A DNA stretch of 64,000 bases from Paragemmobacter amnigenus (lineage in GTDB: Bacteria; Pseudomonadota; Alphaproteobacteria; Rhodobacterales; Rhodobacteraceae): NCBI RefSeq assembly GCF_009908265.2, contig NZ_JAAATX020000003.1:298942-362941 (forward strand), written 5' to 3'. Positions 26,023 to 34,493 of this stretch are shown here, piece by piece. Every line of letters starts with the position of its first letter. Positions within the stretch are counted from its first letter, which is position 1. The notes beneath the pieces were generated by a model. The model was not told where the DNA came from. It saw only the letters and a program-made list of their open reading frames with translations, and made no database searches. The position numbers and the translations under genes are program-made.

Positions 26023-27441
26023 TCACTCACCCTTTCCGTTGAAGACCGTGTCATGATGCACGCGGTCCTTGCCTTCGGTATCGGCCACCCACAGCCGCAA
26101 CTCGGTCCGGTCCGCAAGCGCCGCCTGCGATCCCGGCGCGGCCTCGACATAGACCCGCTGCTGCAGGGTCTCGTTCGCAGGCACCCGCACCAGCGCGTCG
26201 GGCGTGCCCTCCAGCTTCAGCACAAGCCCCGCCTCCGACGTGGCCGATATGCTGAACCACGCGTCATCCCCCGTCTTGTTGCGCAACCGCAGGTCATAGG
26301 TGTTGCGGATCGTGCCATCCGACAGCGTCACAAAGGTCGGGTTCCGCACCGGCGTCACGTTCACGTCGATATCCGACCGCAGGAACAGCGCCACGACCAG
26401 CGCGATCCCCACCCCGCCCCACAGCACCGTGTAGATGACCGTCCGCAGGCGGAACACATGGCTCCACACGCTTTTGGGCGCCTTGCCCTCGCGTTCCCGC
26501 ACCTCGTCGGTCAGGGCAAGATAGCCGATCAGGTCGCGCGGCTTGCCGATCTTGTCCATCATGTCGTTGCAGGCATCGATGCACAGCCCGCAGGTGATGC
26601 AGGCCAGTTGCTGGCCGTTCCGGATGTCGATCCCCATCGGGCAGACGTTCACGCAGGCCTTGCAGTCGATGCAGTCGCCATTGCCCGCCACATCCTGCTT
26701 GCCCCGCGGCTCGCCCCGCCATTCGCGATAGGCGATCGTGATCGTATCCTCGTCCATCATCGCCGCCTGGATGCGCGGCCAGGGGCAGGCATAGATGCAC
26801 ATCTGCTCCCGCGCGAACCCGCCAAAGGCAAAGGTCGTGGCCGTCAGGATCAGCATCGTCGTATAGGCGATGGGATGGGCCTGCCCCGTCACCAGATCGA
26901 CCGCCAGCGTCGGCGCATCGGTGAAATAGAAGATCCACGCCCCGCCCGTCGCCAGCCCGATCAGGAACCAGATCGCCCATTTGGCCAGCCGCTTCCTGAT
27001 CTTCTCGCCATCCCAGCGCTGCCGGTGCAGGCGGATGCGCGCGTTACGGTCCCCCTCGACCCAGCGTTCGACAAGGATGAACAGGTCCGTCCACACGGTC
27101 TGCGGGCAGGCATAGCCGCACCAGACCCGCCCCGCGGCGGATGTGAACAGGAACAGCCCCAGCCCCGCCATGATCAGAAGGCCGGCCACGAAATAGAATT
27201 CATGCGGCCAGATCTCGATCATGAAGAAAAAGAACCGCCGGTTCGCCATGTCGATCAGCACCGCCTGATCCGGCAGGTTCGGCCCCCGGTCCCAGCGCAG
27301 CCACGGCGTCAGGTAGTAGATGCCCAGCGTCACCGCCATGATCCACCACTTCATCGTGCGGAAACTGCCCTTCACGCGGCGCGGAAAGATCGGCTCGCGC
27401 GCGGCATAAAGGCTCTGCGGTTCGGTATCGGGACTGCTCAC
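26023..27441 (-). CDS. ccoG: Cytochrome oxidase accessory protein CcoG (RdxA/FixG), cuproreductase
   Basis: 472 residues. Membrane ferredoxin-like protein with several helices, membrane-embedded CGYACPQ and CIYACPW motifs, two [4Fe-4S] clusters (CIDCKACVNVCPMG and CITCGLCIDACND) and a C-terminal immunoglobulin-like periplasmic domain. CcoG reduces Cu(II) to Cu(I) before CcoI transport. The start is GTG at 27441 with CTGGAG 8 nt upstream; the longer frame upstream has no similarity. A FNR box lies 59 nt upstream, implying induction at low oxygen together with ccoNOQP. Confidence 0.94.
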   Translation of the reverse strand: MSSPDTEPQSLYAAREPIFPRRVKGSFRTMKWWIMAVTLGIYYLTPWLRWDRGPNLPDQAVLIDMANRRFFFFMIEIWPHEFYFVAGLLIMAGLGLFLFTSAAGRVWCGYACPQTVWTDLFILVERWVEGDRNARIRLHRQRWDGEKIRKRLAKWAIWFLIGLATGGAWIFYFTDAPTLAVDLVTGQAHPIAYTTMLILTATTFAFGGFAREQMCIYACPWPRIQAAMMDEDTITIAYREWRGEPRGKQDVAGNGDCIDCKACVNVCPMGIDIRNGQQLACITCGLCIDACNDMMDKIGKPRDLIGYLALTDEVREREGKAPKSVWSHVFRLRTVIYTVLWGGVGIALVVALFLRSDIDVNVTPVRNPTFVTLSDGTIRNTYDLRLRNKTGDDAWFSISATSEAGLVLKLEGTPDALVRVPANETLQQRVYVEAAPGSQAALADRTELRLWVADTEGKDRVHHDTVFNGKGE

Positions 27442-27499
27442 GGAAAGGCTCCAGGGATTCGGATCGCCCCACCTATCCGCCGCGGGGGCCGCCGCCACC

Positions 27500-27513
27500 T
27501 TGACATGCATCAA
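27500..27513 (-). promoter_or_regulatory. FNR/FnrL box upstream of ccoG
   Basis: TTGACATGCATCAA, matching TTGAT-N4-ATCAA with one deviation. Located 59 nt upstream of the ccoG GTG and expected to activate ccoGHIS under oxygen limitation. FnrL itself is not encoded in this window. Confidence 0.8.
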
Positions 27514-27577
27514 ACCGGCATCCGCGATGCAGCTTTGTCGCACCCGCAGGACGGGCAATAGTGCCCATCCTGCCCGG

Positions 27578-27865
27578 CTACTCGCCCAACGCAGCCACGA
27601 CCAGATCCGGATGGCGTGCGATGACCGCCACATAGGCCATGGCGAAATCCGGCGGTGTCGCCCGCGCCTGTTCCCAGTCGCGCAATGTTCCCGGCGGGAC
27701 CTTGAACCGCCGCGCAAATTCCACCTGCGACAGCCCCAACCCCTCACGCGTCCGCCGGATCAACCGCGCACGCAGCGCCCGCTCCATCGCTCGCGCCGAA
27801 ACCTCGAAATCCTCCGCGTCCGAAGGATCAGGGTCCAGAATGATAGGCTCGGTCTTCACCCGCAT
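27578..27865 (-). CDS. HTH (XRE-type) antitoxin paired with BrnT
   Basis: 95 residues. An N-terminal segment with acidic patch (IILDPDPSDAEDFEVSARAM) should wrap the toxin; the C-terminal helix-turn-helix is GLSQVEFARRFKVPPGTLRDWEQARATPP, a typical XRE DNA-binding motif. Classical BrnA antitoxins are ribbon-helix-helix proteins, but BrnT is known to associate with other antitoxin folds. AAGGAG lies close before the ATG. It overlaps the toxin gene by 38 nt. Probably also represses the pair through the palindrome at 28108-28128. Confidence 0.8.
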   Translation of the reverse strand: MRVKTEPIILDPDPSDAEDFEVSARAMERALRARLIRRTREGLGLSQVEFARRFKVPPGTLRDWEQARATPPDFAMAYVAVIARHPDLVVAALGE

Positions 27866-28100
27866 TGCTCCTTCGTACCGAAATGAACCTCGGCTTTCCG
27901 TTCCGCCAGACGAAGACCGCCGTGAACAGACGCCGCTCGACAAGGCCAATGATCTTGAACCGCTCCTCGCCATCCACGTCCCGGATCGAGGGGATGATCA
28001 GGTGGTCAGGATCGCCGAAGACCCGCGCACCGAATGCAAGCGACAGACCGTGCTTTTCACGGTTCACCGCATCTTTCACAGGATCGAAATCACTGGTCAC
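27828..28100 (-). CDS. brnT: BrnT-type ribonuclease toxin
   Basis: 90 residues with the BrnT hallmarks: N-terminal FDPVKDAVNREKHGLSL, FGDPDHLIIP, then GEERFKIIGL, and C-terminal FISVRRSNAGE, where His/Arg/Lys residues line the RNase site of this RelE-like fold. No ATG fits; GTG at 28100 gives the usual family length and lies directly behind the presumed operator. It is followed by the overlapping HTH antitoxin gene. The pair sits between ccoP and ccoG, separated from ccoP by an intrinsic terminator. Confidence 0.85.
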   Translation of the reverse strand: MTSDFDPVKDAVNREKHGLSLAFGARVFGDPDHLIIPSIRDVDGEERFKIIGLVERRLFTAVFVWRNGKPRFISVRRSNAGEDRAYHSGP

Positions 28101-28107
28101 GATCTCT

Positions 28108-28128
28108 ATATACGGAAATCCCGTATAT
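28108..28128 (-). promoter_or_regulatory. Palindromic operator in front of brnT
   Basis: Perfect inverted repeat ATATACGG / CCGTATAT with a 5-nt spacer, 7 nt upstream of the brnT GTG. It is strikingly AT-rich for this genome and overlaps a -10-like CATATA, so it fits an autoregulation site for the toxin-antitoxin complex. Confidence 0.6.
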
Positions 28129-28143
28129 GGATCAACCACCCCG

Positions 28144-28174
28144 CAAAAACAAAAGCGGGGCCTCTCGACCCCGC
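28144..28174 (-). terminator. Intrinsic terminator after the ccoNOQP operon
   Basis: Minus-strand hairpin with stem GCGGGG / CCCCGC (28155-28160 and 28169-28174) followed by TTTTGTTTTT. This separates cco transcription from brnT. Confidence 0.75.
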
Positions 28175-28190
28175 AGTCGGCAATCCGGAC

Positions 28191-28260
28191 ACCGGCACCC
28201 CCAGGAAACGCGCGAACAGGTGGGGTGCCGGTGCCCTTCCCGGCGGCGGACCGCCGGGAA
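28191..28260. other. Two strong hairpins directly after the ccoP stop
   Basis: 28237-28260 is a perfect 10-bp stem (TTCCCGGCGG, loop CGGA) 7 nt past the ccoP stop; 28191-28201 and 28222-28232 form an 11-bp stem ACCGGCACCCC around a 20-nt loop. They lack T-runs and may protect the cco mRNA 3' end ahead of the terminator at 28144-28174. Confidence 0.55.
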
Positions 28261-28267
28261 TTCCGCT

Positions 28268-29149
28268 TTACTCGCCACCCCCGCGGGAATGGACATAGGC
28301 CGCGACCGCACGGATCTCGTCCTCGGTCAGGCGTCCGGCCCATGCGGGCATCACGCCAAAGCGCGCATAGGCGACCGATTCCTTCACCTTCTCGCGCGAC
28401 CCGCCATAAAGCCAGATCGCGTCCGTCAGGTTCGGCGCGCCCTGCGTGCGGTCGCCGGTCCCTGCGTCGCCATGGCAGGCGGCGCAGTTGTCGGCAAAGA
28501 GCGTGGCCCCCTCGGTGGCCAGCGCGGCATCATGCTCCTGACCGGAAATGGCCAGCACATGTTCCACCACCGCGCCGATCTGGGCATCGTCCAGCAGGCC
28601 ATCCGCGCCGAATTTCGGCATCTCGGAATAGCGCGCGTCCGCATCGGTCGTGTTGCGGATGCCGTGGGTGATCGTCAGGTGGATATCCTCGATCGTGCCA
28701 CCCCACAGCCAGTCGTCATCCAGCAGGCTGGGATAGCCCTTGCCCTCGACCCCTGCCGCGCCCGACCCGTGGCACTGGGCGCAATAGGTCTTGAACACCG
28801 CGCCCCCCGCCGGTTCGGCAAAGGCCATCAGCGCCTGATCCGACGGGATGGACGCCAGCGGCGCCGCGACCAGCTGCGCCTTGATGTCGGCATTGGCCGC
28901 ATCGAACCGCTCGATCTCGGCGGCCACATCGGCCCGCGTGCTGGCCCCCAGAACGCCCGGAGTCGCCCCGGAAATCAGTGGCCATGCCGGATAGGCGACC
29001 GTATAGCCGATGCCCCAGACGATGGTGGCGTAGAACACCCAGACCCACCAGCGCGGCAGCGGGTTGTTCAGCTCCTCGATCCCGTCCCAGCTATGGCCGG
29101 TCGTGCCGACCTGCTCGCCGGGCTTTTTCGTGACTTGCTTGGCGCACAT
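28268..29149 (-). CDS. ccoP: cbb3 cytochrome c oxidase subunit III, dihaem CcoP
   Basis: 293 residues: an N-terminal membrane helix ([20 protein letters not shown]) and two cytochrome c domains with CAQCH (Cys123-His127) and CAACH (Cys222-His226). It carries electrons from soluble cytochrome c to CcoO/CcoN. The start MCAKQVTKK has GGAGG upstream. Last gene of ccoNOQP, followed by hairpins and a terminator. Confidence 0.96.
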   Translation of the reverse strand: MCAKQVTKKPGEQVGTTGHSWDGIEELNNPLPRWWVWVFYATIVWGIGYTVAYPAWPLISGATPGVLGASTRADVAAEIERFDAANADIKAQLVAAPLASIPSDQALMAFAEPAGGAVFKTYCAQCHGSGAAGVEGKGYPSLLDDDWLWGGTIEDIHLTITHGIRNTTDADARYSEMPKFGADGLLDDAQIGAVVEHVLAISGQEHDAALATEGATLFADNCAACHGDAGTGDRTQGAPNLTDAIWLYGGSREKVKESVAYARFGVMPAWAGRLTEDEIRAVAAYVHSRGGGE

Positions 29150-29150
29150 C

Positions 29151-29369
29151 TCACGCCTCCTTCTGGCCGCGGGCAGGGGCGCGGGACAGCCCGCGCCCGG
29201 CATCGCCAGCCGGTTTCGTGTCGTTACGGAAAATCGACTTCGCGGCATCCTCGTGCAGGCGCGTGCTGCCGGGCCGCCAGGCCCAGAACACCACCCCCAG
29301 GAAGATCAGCGTTAGCGCCACCAGCGCCCAGCTGTCCGCGAATTCCCTCAGCAGACCATAGGTATCCAT
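29151..29369 (-). CDS. ccoQ: cbb3 oxidase subunit IV CcoQ
   Basis: 72 residues with a single membrane helix ([19 protein letters not shown]) followed by [19 protein letters not shown], the conserved CcoQ tail. CcoQ stabilises the oxidase. It lies between ccoO and ccoP with gaps of 10 and 1 nt. Confidence 0.93.
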   Translation of the reverse strand: MDTYGLLREFADSWALVALTLIFLGVVFWAWRPGSTRLHEDAAKSIFRNDTKPAGDAGRGLSRAPARGQKEA

Positions 29370-29379
29370 CTGCGCCCCC

Positions 29380-30105
29380 TTACCGGCTCGCATCCGGCGT
29401 GAAGGTCGAGAAGTCGACCATCGTGCCCAGCACCTGCAGATAGGCGATCAGCGCGTCCATCTCGGTCAACTGCGGCTGCCCGTCAAAGTTCGACACATTG
29501 GCCTTGGCATACCGCTCCTGCAGCCCCGCATAATCGCTGTTCGGGTCCGCCTGCGCCGTGAAGTCCGCCACCGCGTTCTCCATCATCGCGTCGTCATAGG
29601 GCACGCCGACGATGCGGTGGGTTCCCATGACGTCCTGGATGTAGCGCCCGTCGATCTCGGCATTCATCAGATAGCCATACTTCGGCATCACCGATTCCGG
29701 CACGACCGACTGCGGGTCCGTCAGGTGGTCCACATGCCACGCGTCCGAATACCGCCCGCCGACCCGCGCCAGATCCGGCCCCGTCCGCTTCGACCCCCAC
29801 TGGAACGGGTGGTCATACTGCGACTCGGCCGCCAGCGAGTAATGGCCATAGCGTTCGACCTCGTCCCGCATCGGGCGGATCATCTGGCTGTGGCAGACAT
29901 AGCAGCCCTCGCGGATATAGATGTCCCGCCCCGCCAGCTCCAGCGGCGTGTAGGGGCGCACCCCTTCCACGTCCTCGATCGTGTTCTCCAGATAGAAGAG
30001 CGGCACGATCTGCACGATCCCCCCGATGGTGACGACCAGAAGGCTCAGCACCATCAGAAGCGTCGCGTGGGTTTCGATTGCCTTGTGCTTGTCAAGAAAA
30101 GCCAT
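29380..30105 (-). CDS. ccoO: cbb3 cytochrome c oxidase subunit II, monohaem CcoO
   Basis: 241 residues with an N-terminal membrane anchor and one c-type haem motif CYVCH (Cys68-His72), followed by SQMIRPM and the conserved HVDHLTDPQ and MPKYGYL segments. Transfers electrons between CcoP and CcoN. Starts 15 nt after ccoN. Confidence 0.96.
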   Translation of the reverse strand: MAFLDKHKAIETHATLLMVLSLLVVTIGGIVQIVPLFYLENTIEDVEGVRPYTPLELAGRDIYIREGCYVCHSQMIRPMRDEVERYGHYSLAAESQYDHPFQWGSKRTGPDLARVGGRYSDAWHVDHLTDPQSVVPESVMPKYGYLMNAEIDGRYIQDVMGTHRIVGVPYDDAMMENAVADFTAQADPNSDYAGLQERYAKANVSNFDGQPQLTEMDALIAYLQVLGTMVDFSTFTPDASR

Positions 30106-30120
30106 TTGCCCTGCCTCCGG

Positions 30121-31719
30121 TCATTCAGCAGGGACGGCCGATCCGGCACCGGCCCGGGCGGGCTGGGCGCGGACGGTCATCCACAGGTTGTAGCACATGA
30201 TGATCGCACCGGCGAGGAACATGACCCCGCCCAGCCCGCGCACCACATACATCGGGAACTTCGCGGCCACCGTGTCGGCAAAGGCGTTCACGAGGAACCC
30301 GTTCGCATCCACTTCGCGCCACATCAGGCCTTCCATGATCCCCGTGACCCACATGGCCGAGGCGTAAAGGACGATCCCGATCGTCGCGAGCCAGAAGTGC
30401 CAGGAGACAAGGCTCAGGCTATACAGCCGCTCGCGGTTCCACAGACGCGGAACAAGGAAATACAGCGCCCCGAAGGTGATCATCCCGTTCCAGCCCAGCG
30501 CGCCCGAATGCACGTGCCCGATGGTCCAGTCCGTATAGTGGCTCAGCGAGTTCACCGCCTTGATGGACATCATCGGTCCCTCGAAGGTCGACATGCCGTA
30601 GAAACCGACCGACACCACCATCATCCGGATGATCGGGTCCGTCCGCAGCTTGTCCCATGCGCCCGACAGCGTCATCAGCCCGTTGATCATGCCACCCCAG
30701 GACGGCATCCACAGGATGACCGAGAACACCATGCCCAGCGTCGATGCCCAGTCCGGCAGCGCCGTGTAATGCAGGTGGTGCGGACCGGCCCAGATATACA
30801 GGAAGATCAGCGCCCAGAAGTGGATGATCGACAACTTGTAGGAAAAGACGGGACGCTCGGCCTGCTTGGGCACGAAGTAGTACATCATCCCCAGAAAGCC
30901 CGCGGTCAGGAAGAAGCCCACGGCGTTATGGCCGTACCACCACTGCACCATCGCATCCTGCACGCCCGAGAACAGCGGCACCGACTGCGACGAGAAGACC
31001 GACACCGGAATCTGCAGGTTGTTCCCGATATGCAGCATCGCCACCGTCAGGATCATCGACAGCAGGAACCAGTTGGCCACGTAGATGTGGGGCTCCTTGC
31101 GCTTGAACAGCGTGCCCATGAACACGGCCAGGAAACCGACCCAGACGACCACGATCCACCAGTCGATGTACCAGACCGTCTCGGCATATTCCTTGCCCTG
31201 CGTGCCGCCCAGAACATAGCTCGTGGCCGCCAGCACGATCATCACCTGCCAGCCCCAGAACACGAACCACGCCAGATTGCCACCCCACAGCCGCACCGCG
31301 CTGGTGCGCTGCACGATGTAGAAGGCCGACATGATCAGCGCGTTGCCGCCAAAGGCGAAGATCACCGCGCTGGTATGCAGCGGGCGCAGGCGGCCAAAGT
31401 TCAGAATGCCCTGCGACCACTCGAAATTCAGCGCCGGAAAGGCCAGTTGGAAGGCGATGACCACCCCCACCAGAAAGCCCACCACACCCCAGAAGGCGGT
31501 GGCGATCACCCCCGCGCGGACGACACCGTCCATGTATTCACCGGCGTTCGCCGTCTTCGGCTCGCCCATCGTCCTCAGCGTCCACAGGAACGTCAGACCG
31601 GCGGCAAGCATGACGACGATCGCGTTGACCTGATACGCAAGATCGTGCGCGTAGTTCGAGGCGATGGCGGCAAACACCGCCACGACCCCCAGCACGATCA
31701 GTTTCAAATAATCCCACAT
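30121..31719 (-). CDS. ccoN: cbb3 cytochrome c oxidase subunit I CcoN
   Basis: 532 residues, about 12 membrane helices. Catalytic subunit with low-spin haem b, high-spin haem b3 and CuB. Ligand-bearing segments [26 protein letters not shown] and [14 protein letters not shown] are present. Reduces O2 with high affinity. First gene of ccoNOQP, preceded by a FNR box about 105 nt upstream. Confidence 0.97.
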   Translation of the reverse strand: MWDYLKLIVLGVVAVFAAIASNYAHDLAYQVNAIVVMLAAGLTFLWTLRTMGEPKTANAGEYMDGVVRAGVIATAFWGVVGFLVGVVIAFQLAFPALNFEWSQGILNFGRLRPLHTSAVIFAFGGNALIMSAFYIVQRTSAVRLWGGNLAWFVFWGWQVMIVLAATSYVLGGTQGKEYAETVWYIDWWIVVVWVGFLAVFMGTLFKRKEPHIYVANWFLLSMILTVAMLHIGNNLQIPVSVFSSQSVPLFSGVQDAMVQWWYGHNAVGFFLTAGFLGMMYYFVPKQAERPVFSYKLSIIHFWALIFLYIWAGPHHLHYTALPDWASTLGMVFSVILWMPSWGGMINGLMTLSGAWDKLRTDPIIRMMVVSVGFYGMSTFEGPMMSIKAVNSLSHYTDWTIGHVHSGALGWNGMITFGALYFLVPRLWNRERLYSLSLVSWHFWLATIGIVLYASAMWVTGIMEGLMWREVDANGFLVNAFADTVAAKFPMYVVRGLGGVMFLAGAIIMCYNLWMTVRAQPARAGAGSAVPAE

Positions 31720-31823
31720 TTTGCGTCCCTTCGTCTCTTGGCCCCCTCCGGCCCGGACGAATCCGGTCCACGCAGGGCACTTTGCGACTGGTCCGCTTTT
31801 GCAAGGCGACGGGTCCAGCCGCC

Positions 31824-31837
31824 TTGATCCATGTCAA
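31824..31837 (-). promoter_or_regulatory. FNR/FnrL box for ccoNOQP
   Basis: TTGATCCATGTCAA, one mismatch to TTGAT-N4-ATCAA, centred about 111 nt upstream of the ccoN start in the divergent ccoN-uspA gap. Confidence 0.8.
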
Positions 31838-31855
31838 CAGCCGGTGATGGCTGCC

Positions 31856-31869
31856 TTGACCTCGGTCAA
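31856..31869 (+). promoter_or_regulatory. Second FNR/FnrL box, proximal to uspA
   Basis: TTGACCTCGGTCAA, a symmetric variant of the FNR half-sites, 55 nt upstream of the uspA ATG. Two boxes in the gap fit separate control of the divergent ccoN and uspA. Confidence 0.75.
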
Positions 31870-31924
31870 AGAAATGTCCCGCGCATCGGATTAACGCTTG
31901 GCCATGCATGAAAAGGAGGCACCG

Positions 31925-32773
31925 ATGGCCTACAAGACCCTGTTGACCGTGGCTGTGAGTGCGACCCGTACCGACGCGGCAATCACCGGCGCGGCGGCAC
32001 TTGCCGCCGCCCATGACGCCCATCTCGACATCCTCGCGCTCGGCGTGGACCGCACGCAGATCGGCTATTCCTATGTCGGCACCGGCGCCGTGGTGCTGCA
32101 AGCCGCCCTCGACCGCGCCGAACAGGACGCGAAAGAGATCGAATCCGCCGCGCGCAAGGCCATCGCGGGCCAGTCCCCCGCCCTGCGCTACACGATCGAG
32201 GCCGCAATGACCCAGCTCGGCGCGCTCACCGACCTCGTTGCACAGCGGGCGCGATTCGCCGACCTCGTCATCCTGTCCCGCCCCTATGGCGACGGTCAGG
32301 GCCCCGAGGCCGAGGCCGTAACCGAAGCCGCCCTGTTCGAGGGTCGCGCGCCGGTCCTGATCCTGCCCGACTCGGGCGCAGGCCGCGCCGCCGCCCCCCG
32401 CCGCGCCGTGATCGCATGGAACCAGTCGGCCGAGGCGATGACCGCCGTCCGCAAGGCGCTGCCGCTCCTGAAACAGGCCGATCTGGTGAACATCGCCGTG
32501 ATCGACCCGCCCCAGCACGGCCCCGAACGCTCCGACCCCGGCGGGATGCTCTGCCAGATGCTCGTCCGCCACGGCGTCCGGGCCGAGGTTTCGGTCCTCG
32601 CCCGCACCCTGCCGCGCATCTCGGACGTTCTGGCCCGCCACGTCCGCGACCAGAACGCCGACCTGCTCGTCATGGGCGCCTACGGCCATTCCCGCTTCCG
32701 CGAGGCGATTCTCGGCGGCGCGACCCGCAACATGCTGGAACAGGCCGAAGTGCCGGTGTTCATGGCGCATTGA
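31925..32773 (+). CDS. uspA: Universal stress protein with two USP domains
   Basis: 282 residues, two tandem UspA-like domains (about 1-140 and 150-282). The C-terminal domain has the ATP-binding signature MGAYGHSRFREAILGG; the first is degenerate. Very strong ribosome site AAGGAGG 6 nt before MAYKTLL. Divergent from ccoN with its own FNR box, as in Rhodobacter relatives, so it is likely induced at low oxygen. Confidence 0.88.
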   Translation: MAYKTLLTVAVSATRTDAAITGAAALAAAHDAHLDILALGVDRTQIGYSYVGTGAVVLQAALDRAEQDAKEIESAARKAIAGQSPALRYTIEAAMTQLGALTDLVAQRARFADLVILSRPYGDGQGPEAEAVTEAALFEGRAPVLILPDSGAGRAAAPRRAVIAWNQSAEAMTAVRKALPLLKQADLVNIAVIDPPQHGPERSDPGGMLCQMLVRHGVRAEVSVLARTLPRISDVLARHVRDQNADLLVMGAYGHSRFREAILGGATRNMLEQAEVPVFMAH

Positions 32774-32810
32774 CGCAGGCCACCACCCCGCCAACCCCAT
32801 CCGTCCAAAG

Positions 32811-32841
32811 CGCTCCCCTCCCCCTCGCGGGGCGGGGAGCG
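32811..32841 (+). terminator. Stem-loop after uspA
   Basis: CGCTCCCC / GGGGAGCG outer stem enclosing CCCC-TCGC-GGGG. No T-run, so possibly Rho-associated. The rest of 32774-33025 holds no gene; GTCTGCACA is directly repeated at 32932 and 32944. Confidence 0.4.
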
Positions 32842-33025
32842 GGTGGGGGAGACGGGATCAGGCTCTTGTGCACCCACGCACGCTTAACCACGTTCCGCCC
32901 CGCGACTCTGCCGGAGTTTGTATGTACACCTGTCTGCACAACCGTCTGCACAGCCAGCGGTACGGCGCAAACTCTCGATCTGCCGGAATTCCCCAGCAAA
33001 TCCCGCCGGTTAACCCTTCGCCCCG

Positions 33026-33802
33026 TCAGGGCATCAACTGCCCGCCATTCACCTCGATCACCTGCCCGACGACATAGCCGGACAGGCTCGCACAGGCCAG
33101 AAACAGGAAGGCCCCGACACAATCCTCCGCGACGCCCAACCGCCCCGCAGGGATGGTGGCAAGCTGCGCCTGCAACTGCGCCTCGGTCGAATAGCGCTCG
33201 TGGAACGGCGTCGTGATGACCCCCGGCGCCACGGCGTTCACCCTGATTCCAAAGGGAATAAGCTCCTTCGCCATCCCCCGCGTGACGTTGTGGACAAAGG
33301 CCTTGGACGACCCGTACAGCCCCGCCCCGCCGCTCGCCCCGTTGCGCGCCGCGACGGATGTGGTGTTGATGATGAACCCGCCCCCCGCCGCCTTCATCGG
33401 CCCGATGGCGGCCTGCGAGGCCACCACGACCGACCGCGCGTTCAAGTCCATGATCTCGTCATAATCCCGTTCGGAAACATCGGCATAAGCCACCCGCCGC
33501 ACCATCCCGCCCGCATTGTTCACCAACCCGTCCAGCCGCCCGAAAGCCGCAACCGCCTGCTCCACCGCCGACCGCGCCCCCGCCCCGTCCGACACGTCCG
33601 CACGGATCAGGACGCACTCGCCCCCCGCCGCGCCGATCTCGTAAGCCACTGCTTTCGCAGCATCTTCGCTGGCATTGTAATGCAACCCCACCCGCGCGCC
33701 CTGCGCCGCGAAGGCCCGCGCCACCGCCGCCCCGATGCCCGTTGACGCCCCCGTCACCAGCACCGCCTTGCCCTGCAACTCCGGCAACCGCAAACCCGTC
33801 AT
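33026..33802 (-). CDS. SDR-family oxidoreductase
   Basis: 258-residue classical [11 protein letters not shown] cofactor loop, NNAG, Ser in [11 protein letters not shown], catalytic YGSSK, and C-terminal [13 protein letters not shown]. All catalytic residues are present, unlike the SDR at 17822-18628. Resembles 3-oxoacyl reductase/glucose dehydrogenase-like enzymes; substrate unknown. Its start overlaps the cmk stop by 4 nt, so it is the last gene of an aroA-cmk-SDR unit, in the place often taken by rpsA in other proteobacteria. Confidence 0.8.
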   Translation of the reverse strand: MTGLRLPELQGKAVLVTGASTGIGAAVARAFAAQGARVGLHYNASEDAAKAVAYEIGAAGGECVLIRADVSDGAGARSAVEQAVAAFGRLDGLVNNAGGMVRRVAYADVSERDYDEIMDLNARSVVVASQAAIGPMKAAGGGFIINTTSVAARNGASGGAGLYGSSKAFVHNVTRGMAKELIPFGIRVNAVAPGVITTPFHERYSTEAQLQAQLATIPAGRLGVAEDCVGAFLFLACASLSGYVVGQVIEVNGGQLMP

Positions 33803-34392
33803 CCCCGCCCCTCCATCCGTGCCGCGACCACCGCGATGGCCCGCGCCACGGCCTCCTCCACGCCCATCGCGCTGGTATCCAGCACCACCGCATCCTCCGC
33901 CGCCCGCAGCGGCGCATCCGCCCGCCCCATGTCCCGCGCATCCCGCTCGCGCACCTCGGCCAGCACCCGCGCCTCGTCCCCGCCAACCTCCAGCCAGCGC
34001 CGGTGCGCCCGCACCTCGGCACTGGCCGTGACGTAAAGCTTCACCTCCGCCTCGGGACAGATCACCGTGCCGATATCCCGCCCGTCCAGCACCGCGCCGC
34101 CCTCGGCCCGCGCGAACCGCCGCTGGAATTCCACAAGCGCCGCACGCACTTGCGGGATCGCCGCCACCTTCGACGCCGCCTGCCCCGCCTCCAGCGACCG
34201 CAGGTCGCCCCGCTCCAGATCGGCCGGAACCAGCCCCTCTGCCGCCGCCACCGGATCGCCGCCCTTGGCCCCGACCGCGCGATAAAGCAGCCCCGTATCC
34301 AGATGCGCGAACCCGAACCGCGCCGCCACGGCCCGCCCGATGGTCCCCTTGCCCGCCGCCGCCGGCCCGTCGATGGCAACCGTGAAAATCAC
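33799..34392 (-). CDS. cmk: Cytidylate kinase
   Basis: 197 residues. Phosphorylates CMP/dCMP with ATP. P-loop [12 protein letters not shown] at the N terminus, [11 protein letters not shown], then [22 protein letters not shown]. The GTG at 34392 is preferred because AAGGGG lies 7 nt upstream and the family begins (M)IFTVAIDGP; an in-frame ATG at 34407 would add five residues. Follows aroA with a gap holding repeat elements. Confidence 0.92.
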   Translation of the reverse strand: MIFTVAIDGPAAAGKGTIGRAVAARFGFAHLDTGLLYRAVGAKGGDPVAAAEGLVPADLERGDLRSLEAGQAASKVAAIPQVRAALVEFQRRFARAEGGAVLDGRDIGTVICPEAEVKLYVTASAEVRAHRRWLEVGGDEARVLAEVRERDARDMGRADAPLRAAEDAVVLDTSAMGVEEAVARAIAVVAARMEGRG

Positions 34393-34401
34393 CGCAAGCC
34401 C

Positions 34402-34492
34402 CTTCATCCGTTCACAAATATCCTCGGGGGGTGAAGGCCCGGCACGGGCCGAGGGGGGCAGACAGCCCCCCTGATTTTTCGCCAGAAAAATC
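34402..34492. repeat. CTTCATC...CAAAT element (copy C) plus one palindrome, between aroA and cmk
   Basis: CTTCATC at 34402, CAAATATCC shortly after, and the hairpin GGGGGGC-AGACA-GCCCCCC (34453-34471) repeat the layout seen at 9404 and 37806. The palindrome GATTTTTC-GCCA-GAAAAATC (34473-34492) belongs to the 5393/12160 family and ends one base from the aroA stop codon. Confidence 0.7.
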
Positions 34493-34493
34493 G

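Noticed and set aside
23619..26042. Long plus-strand open frame (807 codons) opposite ccoI/ccoH
   Set aside because: Low-complexity Arg/His/Pro sequence; the minus strand encodes unmistakable CcoI and CcoH.
29617..31827. Plus-strand open frame of 736 codons opposite ccoN/ccoO
   Set aside because: Composition is that of an antisense shadow; no motif seen, and the opposite strand holds the cbb3 oxidase subunits.
32811..33025. Remnant of fnrL or hemN after uspA
   Set aside because: Translation of the gap in all frames shows no CRP/FNR or radical-SAM motif; only hairpins and short direct repeats.
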